A stretch of 24,248 nucleotides of DNA from Priapulus caudatus (taxonomy: Eukaryota > Priapulida > Priapulimorpha > Priapulimorphida > Priapulidae), in the NCBI RefSeq assembly GCF_000485595.1, contig NW_014579500.1:1-24248 (forward strand), written 5' to 3'. The translations under genes were made by a program, and so were the position numbers. The notes beneath the pieces were generated by a model. It was not told the DNA's origin and searched no databases. It worked only from the letters and a program-made list of their open reading frames with translations. Numbering within the stretch: position 1 is the stretch's first letter; every line of letters begins with the position of its first letter. Positions 9,302 to 16,754 of the stretch are shown in pieces.

Positions 9302-9466
9302 TATGTATGTAGTGGCCTCGAGCCGGCCTCGACCCGAGTCCTCGAGTCCGGAGGGCTCGAGTCCGAGTCCGAGTCCGAGTCATTGCACTCCGAGGCCAAG
9401 ACCGAGACCGAGACCAAGGAAAACGGTCTCGAGGCCGGTCTCGAGGCCAAGACCGGCCTCGAGACC
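9302..9466. repeat. GAGTCC/GAGACC hexamer repeats ending in a perfect hairpin
   Basis: The segment is built from the hexamers GAGTCC, GAGACC and CTCGAG with GGCC joints. It finishes with a 17-bp perfect inverted repeat (9425-9441 against 9450-9466; arms begin GGTCTCGAGGCC) around an 8-nt loop. A short plus-strand frame through it encodes repetitive Glu-Ser and Glu-Thr dipeptides and is not a convincing gene. Confidence 0.7.
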
Positions 9467-9767
9467 TACAACACTGATTCACAAATTCCATATTTCACGA
9501 CATTCAATTAGAACTGTATTGCGGATGCATCGGTAATGTTGTGCTTGATAAGCGACCATCAATGTCAATCACCAATCACATGCCTGCCACTTCTCCTGTT
9601 GCGGGGCGTCCCTGCTCTATGCAACCTTGTGTTCATCCACCCATGGAGTGCCTACTGCTGCTGTCTACCACAGAATGTAGGCAGGCATGTGAGGCAGAGT
9701 CTGGGTGAGCGGCGCCATGAGTGCGTCACTTGCGCAGAAATGGAGACACTGGAAGTTACGCTGAGAG

Positions 9768-9974
9768 GGTCTATGTACCCCGGGGTACTGCCGGAACGTA
9801 CCCTGGGTACGGTCCGGTATACCGGAACGTACCCTGGTACTATCTAATATGCCTGACCATACCTCGCCTACTCCATTAACGAGTCTAGGGAGTTGCCTAC
9901 GCCTACTCCCTAACCCTAACCATATCAGATAGTTACCAGGGTACGTTCCGGCAGTACCCTGAGGTACATAGACC
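9768..9974. mobile_element. Foldback MITE-like element, 207 bp
   Basis: The left end GGTCTATGTACC is the reverse complement of the right end GGTACATAGACC. The arms continue through GGTACTGCCGGAACGTACC and CTATCTRATATG, giving inverted arms of about 54 bp at the right and 85 bp at the left. The left arm is longer because it holds a second degenerate copy of the CCGGAACGTACCCTGG part. There is no coding capacity. No clear target-site duplication is visible, so the superfamily cannot be assigned. It lies within the PDCD4 intron. Confidence 0.75.
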
Positions 9975-10475
9975 TTATGAGCGGAAGTTTACCACGAGCG
10001 GGCAAAAAACGTTTTAGACGACAGACACGCGCTGCAATTTTCCACCACGTTTACGTTGGAATTTTGGACTTGGAACAACTTGCATGCGAATAATGAGGCA
10101 TTGGAACAAAATTCGTACCGACGTGTGTGGCCCTAGCCCTCGTGTTCTCGTGCTGACATCCGTTGGGTTGGCATGTTAGCTGACACCTGTAAAAGAAGCA
10201 AAGCTGTAATGTTGTCTTACACAAAGCACAGTAATCTGCTAGCTTGCATGTGCCACACATTTTGTTACAAATACAACTCCCGACACCATCATTTGTCGGC
10301 CTTTTGTAACAGTGAAATTTTGTCCAATGCAGTGAAGTTTGGTCTTGTTTTGAAGTGTAGGGTTGCCTCTTTGAGACAAGCTACAGGTTAATGAAAAAAT
10401 GTCTGTGAATGAATCTTAAAAGCAACTTGTGATACAGTGCTGCATACGCACTGTTCCCCAACCCGATGGAATGAC

Positions 10476-10522
10476 CTATATGTATATATATATATACATA
10501 TGTATATATATTGTATGTATAC
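10476..10522. repeat. TA/TATG-rich palindromic microsatellite
   Basis: Alternating TATATG and TATATATA sequence, close to self-complementary through its centre (ATGTATATA facing TATACAT). Confidence 0.7.
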
Positions 10523-10694
10523 AGTGTTACACGCACGCACACATGTATCCGAGGTCCAGCTTGGTCTTTTTTCATAAACGTTCAACTATAATCAATCTCT
10601 GTTAGAGAATGTTTAGTTTTAGATGTGTTTTAATTGTCAAAAAAGTATTTACATCCGAGACATGCACACTTCAACAATTCGACAAAAGCACCAA

Positions 10695-10701
10695 CAGCAG
10701 T

Positions 10702-10733
<32 letters not shown>

Positions 10734-10740
10734 CATCATT
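10695..10740 (+). repeat. CAG trinucleotide repeat
   Basis: About a dozen CAG units, one interrupted by TAG, grade into CATCATCAT. The tract is intronic with respect to PDCD4, so it is not expected to encode polyglutamine. Confidence 0.9.
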
Positions 10741-11431
10741 GTCGGGCTGAAATGAACTTGAATCTGTGACTAGAATCTGTCAGGGAAACTGTTTCACTGC
10801 TGCACCTGACACACACTCATCACTATTCCTTACACTCATCACTACTACTAGCAGTTGCCATTCGAATAGACACTTAAATCATCATGCACTACAAGGATTG
10901 CGAAACTGGACACTTCTACCTACCGCACTGCATCGCCAAAACAAATTTACATTTCGGGAGAAAAAAACACCTGCATGCTGTAAACAGCAAATCGTGAGGA
11001 TTGGAGATCGAGAGATGGGACGCAAAATATTATGAGACGTTGGTGACCTACGCACAAAAACCCAAGAATGACTAGATAATCCGTAACTATGCAAAATCCA
11101 CTTGCCACATCGCGAATATGCTAAGCACAACCTTGGGTGGTCTGTGATAAGCACAACTTCCTACACAAACACTGAGCCTGTTGATCGTTCGCAGCCCCTA
11201 CTAGGCATTTCTACTGAACTGTCGGCATCGCAAGTTTTTCCGTGAGAGATATTCATCGTCGGCAACATAAAATAAAGATTAACGGTCTACAGAGATTCGT
11301 TGTTCTGACCATAGATGGCATGAGCGATGCGAGCGGGAAGCGCACGGCGTAATGAGAGCGCGATCGCCACGCAAAACCGTGGCATTCCTATCGCGACGTC
11401 GTTGGCTCATCTCTCGCGATCAATCAATGCT

Positions 11432-11513
11432 CTCCCACGACCTGATCCAGAACCAAGCAGCGTTCGTTGATTCTCCCGCGACCTGATCCAGAACCAAGCA
11501 GCGTTCGTTGATT
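11432..11513 (+). repeat. 41-bp tandem duplication
   Basis: Two copies of a 41-bp unit containing CCTGATCCAGAACCAAGCAG differ at a single base (CTCCCA versus CTCCCG), and a third copy begins with CTCCCGCGA at 11514. The equal length to the satellite right of 17.4 kb looks coincidental, because the sequences differ. Confidence 0.85.
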
Positions 11514-12124
11514 CTCCCGCGATCTCGTCTCGGGTACGACGGACGACGCGCGGTAAAACTCTCCCGCTGGTCCGTCGTGTAAATCCAGGCCGTCCCTTAA
11601 AACGGGACGATTCCCGTCAGAGTGATGAGATAGTTGGTAAGGCACGCGTTGAATGACGGGGGTTCGTAAGGTCACGACCCCTCTGACCTTGAAGCTGCTA
11701 GGACGACCTTGGCTAGGACGACCTTGTCTTGCCGCTCTGAGGGACGCTTTCGGTCGCTGTTGCCGCTGATGCCGCCGCCTCCTCGTCGCCTGAAACGACA
11801 TCGCAGCCGCGTTAGTGGACGAGTGACGATAAATATAAGCAGGATATATGTTCCGGGAAATATTCTAGTTCCTGCGTACGAGAAACGGTAAATTCACCGT
11901 GTTTCTGTCGAAGGTCCGTGAGAAAATGTTAGTGTTAAGACTAATATTTAGACTAATGTTGTTACTCCCCTCCGCCACCTACCGTCGCAGCTGTCGTCAG
12001 TCTTCATCTTACATCTCGTTGTCGTCGCGGCCGCCGCCGCGTCCGCAAGATGGAAGTTCTTCACTGTGTCATGCATCAGCTGTCTCTCCTTGCCCTGAAA
12101 CACACATCCCACGTGTATGTTGTA

Positions 12125-12159
12125 ATTACCTCCGCGCAGCGGAGTTGCAGGGAGGTAAT
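12125..12159. repeat. Short inverted repeat ATTACCTCC / GGAGGTAAT
   Basis: ATTACCTCC (12125-12133) and GGAGGTAAT (12151-12159) are exact reverse complements with a 17-nt loop. An alternative inner stem, TCCGC (12131-12135) with GCGGA (12139-12143), competes for the same bases. It may be the end of a degraded non-autonomous element. Confidence 0.45.
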
Positions 12160-12299
12160 GTGATCGCTCTCGTGTGTGTGTTCGTGTGTGTGTGTAGCCA
12201 GCAGCGAGCCAGCTGTTATACAGTGTATACATGTTACACGCGTTGGCGCGATCGATTCAGCACCAGCTCGCCTTAGGGCGTCCAGTCAGCAGCAGCTAA

Positions 12300-12970
12300 A
12301 GTTGGCGAACGTCACCCGCTTCAAATACCTTGGCAGCTATGTAACAAATGACTGCTCGATGAAGGAGGAACTTGCAGCTCGTATCCAAGCAACATCATGT
12401 GCTTTTGGTCGACTACGTCAAAGAGTGTTCAACTTACGTGACCTTACAATAAACACTAAAATCAAAGTCTACAACCAGTGTCTTATGCCACTTCTGATGT
12501 ACGGCAGTGAAACCTGGACTCTGTACCATCATCAAGTTCGACAACTGAGAACAATGCAACAACGTCACCTGCGCTTAATCATGCATATTAAATGGGATCA
12601 TTACATCAGTAACGAGGAGGTCCTGAACAGAGCGGGTGTTGAAGACATCGAGTTAAAGCTAGTTAGAAGTCGTCTGCGTTTGTTTGGCCACATCTGTAGA
12701 ATGGATAATGACAGACCAGCAAAGGCACTCTTATACAGCGAGCTAGCAAATGGATCCCGATCTGTTGGTTGTCCTAAATTGAGATATAAGAATACCTGCA
12801 AAGGTGCTCTGAGGTGTGGTAATATTCTTGATCAGTGGAGGAATGTTGTAGACAACAGACAGGAGTAGAGAGGTCTTGTGCATACAACTTGTGAATGCTT
12901 CAACATAAAGAGAATCAAACAGTATGAAAGAAAAAGTGAACGAAGACTAAATAATTTGAACACAAGATGA
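12300..12970 (+). pseudogene. Reverse transcriptase C-terminal fragment, premature stop
   Basis: This is the coding remnant of the LINE: roughly 190 residues to the TAG at 12866-12868, then 33 more codons in the same frame. It covers only the region C-terminal to the RT catalytic core (the thumb-like segment and conserved tail). Without the polymerase active site it cannot encode an enzyme. Codon use is AT-richer at third positions than PDCD4, as expected for an inserted element. Confidence 0.8.
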
Positions 12971-13080
12971 TCTATGAACTTTATAGCGATAGATATTTGT
13001 ACTACATTATTATTCTGTGTAATGCCCGTTTCGGGCTCTCACTAGGCGTATATATATATATGATTTTAATAAAACATTTT
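12300..13080 (+). mobile_element. 5'-truncated LINE (non-LTR retrotransposon) 3' end
   Basis: The plus-strand frame contains the C-terminal part of a LINE reverse transcriptase: FKYLGSYVTNDCS, then a YNQCLMPLLMYGSETWTL motif, then RLFGHICRMDNDRPAK and RSVGCPKLRYK, in the order usual for this family. It starts abruptly near 12300 with no endonuclease or catalytic YADD segment upstream, so the copy is 5'-truncated. A TAG at 12866-12868 interrupts the frame where the family normally has Trp, and the same frame continues 33 codons to TGA at 12968-12970. The tail carries a GCCCG-TTT-CGGGC hairpin near 13025, a short TA run and AATAAA near 13067. The copy is dead and lies in the PDCD4 intron in the sense orientation. 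I cannot assign the clade confidently. Confidence 0.85.
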
Positions 13081-13748
13081 CAATTGTCATTGGATGGTTG
13101 CGCCGCCACCGAAATAGCGGTACATTTTGGAAGGAGTGCGGAGGAGTTTCGAGTGCGCGCGTTCGCAGTTTCAAGTGGGCATCCATAAAATGCTTAGTAC
13201 AGTATTAATTTTGTGATCAATGAAGTCACAAGCACTTGGCGTAGAGAGTATAAATACGTTACGGGTTTGTTTACCCTCATTTTATTATTGAAACGTTCAA
13301 AGTTCCGGTGCACGCAGTCGGTAGGCGTTTGGCCAGTTGTATATAATTATATGTTAGTTGTTTTCTTGAATAATTTTTAAGTCTCGACTCTTACCTCTCT
13401 TCTTAATAATGAGGCGATATAATTATGTTTTGTCTTATGCGGCGACCGTTTAATTTTGTAGTGGTACATGTTGTTACATGAAACAAAATATGTATAAAAA
13501 AAGCTTTATTCGTCATAAATCCTTCAATTTTTTTTTTTTAATATGCAATAGAATCATGACTATTTACACAATCTAGCAATAGAACTTGCAAGAAGCAGTA
13601 CGGAACACTAAAATATATACATTTTGATGGCAGCAATACTGCAATGAATGTATGAATGCAACATGGTTGTTAATTCACAACAGTGTTGTAGTCGAGTCCG
13701 CACCCCCCCCCCCCATTGTATATTGATTTTTTCATTACTTTTTTTTAA

Positions 13749-13847
13749 CAACGTTCTTGAGTGTTTTCTCCCCTTCTCCTCGAGGTAGCAATAATAAAAC
13801 GTCTATCGACGTCGTTTGTAACGTTCTTGTGTTTTCTCTCGCCCCCC
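13749..13847 (+). repeat. Duplicated polypyrimidine segment before the PDCD4 acceptor
   Basis: ACGTTCTTG followed by TGTTTTCTC occurs at about 13751-13770 and again at 13821-13839, 70 bp apart. The second copy forms the polypyrimidine tract of the functional acceptor. The first copy leads to a weaker CTCGAG/GT site at 13784 that would enter exon 2 out of frame. Confidence 0.6.
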
Positions 13848-13852
13848 ACCAG

Positions 13853-14209
13853 GTGCCTCACTTCCATCACGAGCTCGTGTACGAGGCGATCGTGACCGTG
13901 GTTGAGGATGGCGGAGAACGCAGCTCCACGATGATGGCCGCGCTGCTGAAGTCGCTCTACGACTCCGTCACCATCACGCCCGTGCAGATGGCGACCGGCT
14001 TCCACCGCGTCGTCGATGAGCTGCCGGACCTGTGCCTCGACGTTCCGAACGCCAGCGCGCACGTGGAGAGGTTCGCGGCGGCCTGCGCATCCGCCGGCGT
14101 CATCACGGACGCCTTGCTGAGGAGGAACCTGGATCGCGGCAGGAAGAGATTCGTGTCGGAGGGAGATGGAGGACGCGTCAAGGAATTCATGCCCATCGCG
14201 AACATATAG
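13853..14209 (+). CDS. PDCD4: PDCD4, coding exon 2 (residues 353-470)
   Basis: This exon completes MA3 domain 2 and the C-terminus of PDCD4. It opens in phase 0 with VPHFHHELVYEAI, a stretch nearly identical in animal PDCD4 proteins. CLDVPNA places Asp415 where human Asp418 contacts eIF4A, so both key acidic contacts of the two MA3 domains are kept. The C-terminal RGRKRFVSEGDGGR preserves the Akt/S6K-type site (RxRxxS; Ser457 in human). The protein ends FMPIANI, followed by TAG at 14207-14209. The stop codon lies inside the first copy of a repeated TAGGTGGCGCCGGG word. No AATAAA is seen before 14580, so the 3' end of the mRNA is unknown. Confidence 0.95.
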   Translation: MPHFHHELVYEAIVTVVEDGGERSSTMMAALLKSLYDSVTITPVQMATGFHRVVDELPDLCLDVPNASAHVERFAAACASAGVITDALLRRNLDRGRKRFVSEGDGGRVKEFMPIANI

Positions 14210-14426
14210 GTGGCGCCGGGTGAGCGGCGGTGACGGTGGCGGGCGAGTTTTGTGCCCGTCGGTTATATGTAGGTGGCGCCGGGAGGAGTTGCGCAGACGG
14301 CGGGAGGGGGGAGATTGTGCCTGTCATTGAGTGCGGCGACGGGGCTAGAGGGAGACGGTGTCCGTCATTAACGTCGGGGTATGAGGTGTTGTTTCGTTTG
14401 TTAACATCTAGATGGCGCCGGGGGAG
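14207..14426 (+). repeat. Degenerate 3' UTR repeat, TAGRTGGCGCCGGG core
   Basis: The 14-bp word occurs at 14207-14220, 14270-14283 and, with one change, 14409-14422. Copies are linked by similar TGTGCCYGTC and GAGACGGTGTCCGTC stretches, giving a unit of about 63-70 bp with one weak copy. The first copy supplies the PDCD4 stop codon. Confidence 0.65.
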
Positions 14427-14580
14427 TGGGGGAGGTGGTGAGGAGGAGATGAATGTGAGTCCACAGTAGAACAATCTCGTCACAATTCGTAATATTGAAG
14501 AATTATTCGCTGGACAGTAACTAACACGTGACAATCTGTAAGGAAGCTTCGTGTGCGTGCGCCGCTGCCGCCGTCGTTAC
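14210..14580. other. Space between convergent PDCD4 and ANKS6-like genes
   Basis: It contains the PDCD4 3' UTR start and the beginning of the next ANKS6 intron. After the SAM exon the ANKS6-like frame must continue, but no convincing final exon is visible here on the minus strand. A minus-strand acceptor-like CTCCCTCTAG lies near 14335, with no recognisable sequence after it. Confidence 0.5.
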
Positions 14581-14765
14581 CTTGCCGTTCTGCAGCTCTG
14601 CGATGGCGCGGAGGATGCGTTGCCGTGGGTCGCGCTGAGTGATGCCGATCTCTGTCAGGTCCGCGTCGGTAAGCGTGAGGAAGGCCTCCAGGTCAACCTC
14701 CTGCTCCTCAAAGATCGGCTGGTAGCGCTCCAGCGATATCTTCTTCAGCACATGGCAGAGTTCGT
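14581..14765 (-). CDS. ANKS6: ANKS6-like exon, SAM domain
   Basis: The acceptor CTCTTGCAG precedes 14765, and the donor AAG/GTAACG follows 14581. The 185-nt exon completes a split Asp codon and encodes 61 further residues that make up most of a SAM domain: [14 protein letters not shown], the [13 protein letters not shown] helix, DADLTEIGI and [12 protein letters not shown] domains of ANKS6 and ANKS3 co-polymerise. The acceptor lies in the first of three 42-bp tandem copies. Confidence 0.85.
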
Positions 14766-14996
14766 CTGCAAGAGTTGGTTGTCGTGGTAACGAGGGGCAG
14801 AGTGCATATGCAAGAGTCTGTCGTCATGGTAACAAGGGGCAGAGTTCGTCTGCAAAAATTGGTCGTGGTGGTACTGCGCAATGAGAACGTGATGATGAGG
14901 ATGCTGAGGAAGTGATGATGGAGAGGAGGACGACGAGGATAGATAGGAACCAGGATAAGGATGGGGATGAGGACAAGGATGGTGATATAAAAGATG

Positions 14997-15032
<36 letters not shown>

Positions 15033-15055
15033 GCAATATGGAAGATGATGATGAA

Positions 15056-15086
<31 letters not shown>

Positions 15087-15128
15087 GCGATATAGAAGAT
15101 GATGATGAAGATGATGATGATGATGATG

Positions 15129-15161
<33 letters not shown>

Positions 15162-15355
15162 TGATGAGAATGCGATGATGAGGATGTGTGGGCACTCACC
15201 ATTGTTAGTCGCGGACGGCTGTTCCACCTTCTTCTGTGATTCGTTCGACAGAGTGTCAGAATTCGACTTGGACGCATCGACAACCTCCTAGAAAACACGG
15301 TGAGAGAGAGAGAGAGGGGGTTAGAATCTCGTGTCTCCTCTCCACACACATATGG

Positions 15356-15386
<31 letters not shown>

Positions 15387-15406
15387 CGAGAGAGAGCGAG
15401 AGAGGA

Positions 15407-15440
<34 letters not shown>

Positions 15441-16125
15441 GCTGAGCTGTGCATCTGTTATTTAATCAGGTCCAGAGCAATGGGTAACACTACTCACCGG
15501 GGCGACGGGTAACACTACTCACCGGGGCAACGGGTAACACTACTCACCGGGGCGACGGGTAACACTACTCACCGGGGCGACGGGTAACACTACTCACCGG
15601 GGCAACGGGTAACACTACTCACCGGGGCGACGGGTAACACTACTCACCGGGGCGCGGGGCGACGGGTCGGGGGTCAGTGTGCTGCTACGTGACGTACTCG
15701 ACAGCGTCGAAGACTTGCGCGGCGTGAGCATCTGTCCGCCGGACGCCGCCGCCCCGCCCGGCAACGCCCCGCCCGGCGACGCCCCACCCGGCAACGCGGC
15801 GCCGCGACGTAACACGGGCGACCTGCGGGGGCAGACGACGCGTGAGGTCACGAGGTCACAAGGTCGGTAGATGATGTCATGCTGTCCCCCTCTATCGGCA
15901 TGACTTTCTCGGAGTTACATATTACTCTTTATAATTATACATATATTATATATTATATTGTTATATATATATTATTTACATTATCTTGGAATCAAGTAGT
16001 CACATACATTCAACTACATATATATAAGACTATATACATATACATATATACATATTTATATAATAATGGGAGTAAATAATCTCCAAACCCAACTCATCTC
16101 TCAACTCAATCTCTTTGATATTCTC

Positions 16126-16178
<53 letters not shown>

Positions 16179-16754
16179 CAATAATAAATAATAACTATGC
16201 GTGACATTACACGCACCGTACCTCGTCGGAGGTCTGCCGTGGCGCGACGGACTGGTCCATATAGAGGGCGCTGAGGTCGGCAGCCAGAGGTGGTGCGATG
16301 GGGAATGTGACTTGGATTCCGCACCTGCAAGCGCGAACGGCGATGAGAAACATCCACGCGTGATGAAGATTGTGATGAAGGTCGCCGGAGTTTTCAACCC
16401 ACGCTTACCCTTCTGTGAGGCCTGAAGAGGATGTTACCTCGATTCCCTGATAAGTTTCGAACCTTCCCCCCCCCTTGGGGGCCGAAAGGGATACTGCCTT
16501 GATTCCCTAATAAATTTCAAACCTTCGCTAATTGTGGGGCCCGACAGGGATGCACACGCACCGAGGTGAAAGTTGTCTACGCTGTAGCTGGAGGCCATGC
16601 GGCGCTGGTAGAACATCGGAATGCTGCTGGCGCCCCCTGACGAGTTGGGACTCGGGATTCCTGCGCTGAAGCGCGACGAGTTGGACGGAGAGACGGACGC
16701 TGTCGCTGAGAGAAACTTGTATGGCTTCACCGCCTTCCTCCTCCTGCTGGGAGA
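14581..16754 (-). CDS. ANKS6: ANKS6-like gene, five internal exons (partial)
   Basis: ANKS6 is an ankyrin-repeat and SAM protein of the ciliary inversin compartment. It binds and activates the kinase NEK8 and partners ANKS3 and BICC1; loss causes cystic kidney disease in vertebrates. Joining 16754-16562, 16324-16222, 15822-15648, 15287-15200 and 14765-14581 gives 744 nt, exactly 248 codons, with every splice phase matching. The product runs from a basic Ser/Pro-rich linker ([25 protein letters not shown]), through a Gly/Pro repeat, to a SAM domain ([31 protein letters not shown]). The ankyrin repeats should lie beyond the satellite arrays to the right, and the last exon lies left of 14581. 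The SAM sequence and the PYKFLSA linker favour ANKS6 over ANKS3 or BICC1. This rests on recalled family resemblance, not a search. Confidence 0.8.
14753..14878 (-). repeat. 42-bp tandem repeat x3 copying the SAM-exon acceptor
   Basis: Copies begin at 14753, 14795 and 14837 on the plus strand, each starting (T/G)GGCAGAGT. On the minus strand, copy 1 holds the real acceptor and the first exon bases. Copy 3 holds an equivalent TTTTTGCAG site (exon start would be 14849). Copy 2 has lost the AG. Confidence 0.75.
14992..15178 (+). repeat. GAT trinucleotide microsatellite
   Basis: (GAT)n with GAA and GGC interruptions; it reads as poly-Asp on plus and poly-Ser, Ile or His on minus. It starts about 15 bp past the donor of the 15200-15287 exon. 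It is intronic and non-coding. Confidence 0.9.
15200..15287 (-). CDS. ANKS6: ANKS6-like exon, linker before SAM
   Basis: This 88-nt exon has acceptor TTTTCTAG and donor AATG/GTGAGT. It enters in phase 0 and leaves one base (G) that completes Asp with the next exon. It encodes a hydrophilic, Ser/Asn/Lys-rich linker ([17 protein letters not shown]) without a fold I can name. A CT microsatellite on its 5' side and an ATC microsatellite on its 3' side lie within about 20 bp of the splice sites. Confidence 0.75.
15300..15441 (+). repeat. GA dinucleotide microsatellite
   Basis: (GA)n with short interruptions and a unique 40-bp insert near 15320-15360. On the minus strand it is (CT)n leading into the acceptor of the 15200-15287 exon and can serve as its polypyrimidine tract. 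Confidence 0.9.
15482..15656 (-). repeat. 25-bp minisatellite x7, each copy with a splice donor
   Basis: Copies start at 15482, 15507, 15532, 15557, 15582, 15607 and 15632 (plus strand, GGGTAACACTACTCACCGG), differing only by GGCGA versus GGCAA. Read on the minus strand, each unit is CCCCG followed by GTGAGTAGTG, a full donor. The copy nearest the exon is the donor of the 15648-15822 exon. Confidence 0.9.
15648..15822 (-). CDS. ANKS6: ANKS6-like exon, Gly/Pro repeat and Ser/Thr linker
   Basis: This 175-nt exon has acceptor TGCCCCCGCAG and donor CCCCG/GTGAGT. It completes a split Arg codon and ends on a full Pro codon. The first half encodes a short repeat ([16 protein letters not shown]); the second is Ser/Thr-rich ([19 protein letters not shown]) and probably disordered and phosphorylatable. 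The donor is followed directly by the 25-bp minisatellite. Confidence 0.75.
15880..16200. other. AT-rich intron with TA microsatellite
   Basis: TATATA- and ATTATA-rich sequence, with a pure (AT)n run at about 16128-16172. No coding sequence is seen. Confidence 0.8.
16222..16324 (-). CDS. ANKS6: ANKS6-like exon, Ser/His/Pro-rich linker
   Basis: This 103-nt exon has acceptor CGCTTGCAG and donor GACGAG/GTACGG. All three frames are open, but only the frame beginning [14 protein letters not shown] matches the phases of both neighbours: it completes Gly on the left with the 16562 exon and Arg on the right with the 15822 exon. It encodes a low-complexity linker without a recognisable domain. Confidence 0.65.
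16432..16551 (-). repeat. 60-bp degenerate tandem duplication
   Basis: GATTCCCTRATAARTTTC occurs at 16441 and 16501, each followed by AACCTTC, a G-run, GGCCCGACAGGGAT-like sequence and a GCC joint. The right copy ends 4 bp short of the donor of the 16562-16754 exon. Confidence 0.75.
16562..16754 (-). CDS. ANKS6: ANKS6-like exon, conserved basic linker
   Basis: This 193-nt exon follows an acceptor whose upstream sequence is (GTT)n then GACAG; the donor is CTCG/GTGCGT. It enters in phase 0 and leaves one base. It encodes [18 protein letters not shown], a Ser/Asn/Pro-rich stretch and [17 protein letters not shown]. This is the most ANKS6-like segment outside the SAM domain and anchors the gene identification. 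The preceding intron contains all satellite arrays to the right-hand edge, so earlier exons are outside the window. Confidence 0.75.

Larger units (their letters stand above)
8574..13852 (+). other. PDCD4 intron (5.3 kb)
   Basis: The donor GAG/GTGAAG at 8574 and the acceptor CCCCCCACCAG ending at 13852 join codon 352 (Glu) to Val-Pro-His-Phe, which restores the conserved PDCD4 sequence ELEVPHFHHEL. The intron carries an ATGT/TG microsatellite at its start, a GAGTCC-type repeat with a strong hairpin, a foldback element, CAG and TA repeats, a 41-bp duplication, a LINE 3' end and a poly-C run (13703-13714). The stretches 8850-9300, 9980-10470, 10740-11430, 11515-12120 and 13080-13690 show no gene or repeat I can support. 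Confidence 0.9.

Noticed and set aside
9227-9511. Small plus-strand frame with ESESES and TETET repeats
   Set aside because: It coincides with the GAGTCC/GAGACC hexamer repeats and hairpin inside the PDCD4 intron. There are no splice sites or conserved sequence to support an exon.
9761-9980. Target-site duplication around the foldback element
   Set aside because: The flanks GCTGAGAG and TTATGAG share only a weak TGAG and at different offsets, which is not enough to call a duplication.
11424-11801. Minus-strand 125-codon frame over the 41-bp duplication
   Set aside because: No recognisable domain, and the repeat keeps it open by chance. I considered it as the missing ANKS6 last exon, but nothing in it resembles the expected C-terminus.
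14912-15178. Poly-Asp (plus) or poly-Ser/His/Ile (minus) proteins
   Set aside because: They are frames across a GAT microsatellite lying between two ANKS6 exons.
16106-16357. Alternative frames of the 16222-16324 exon ([14 protein letters not shown] and [12 protein letters not shown])
   Set aside because: Both are open, but their phases do not match the split codons of the neighbouring exons; only the [11 protein letters not shown] frame joins both sides.
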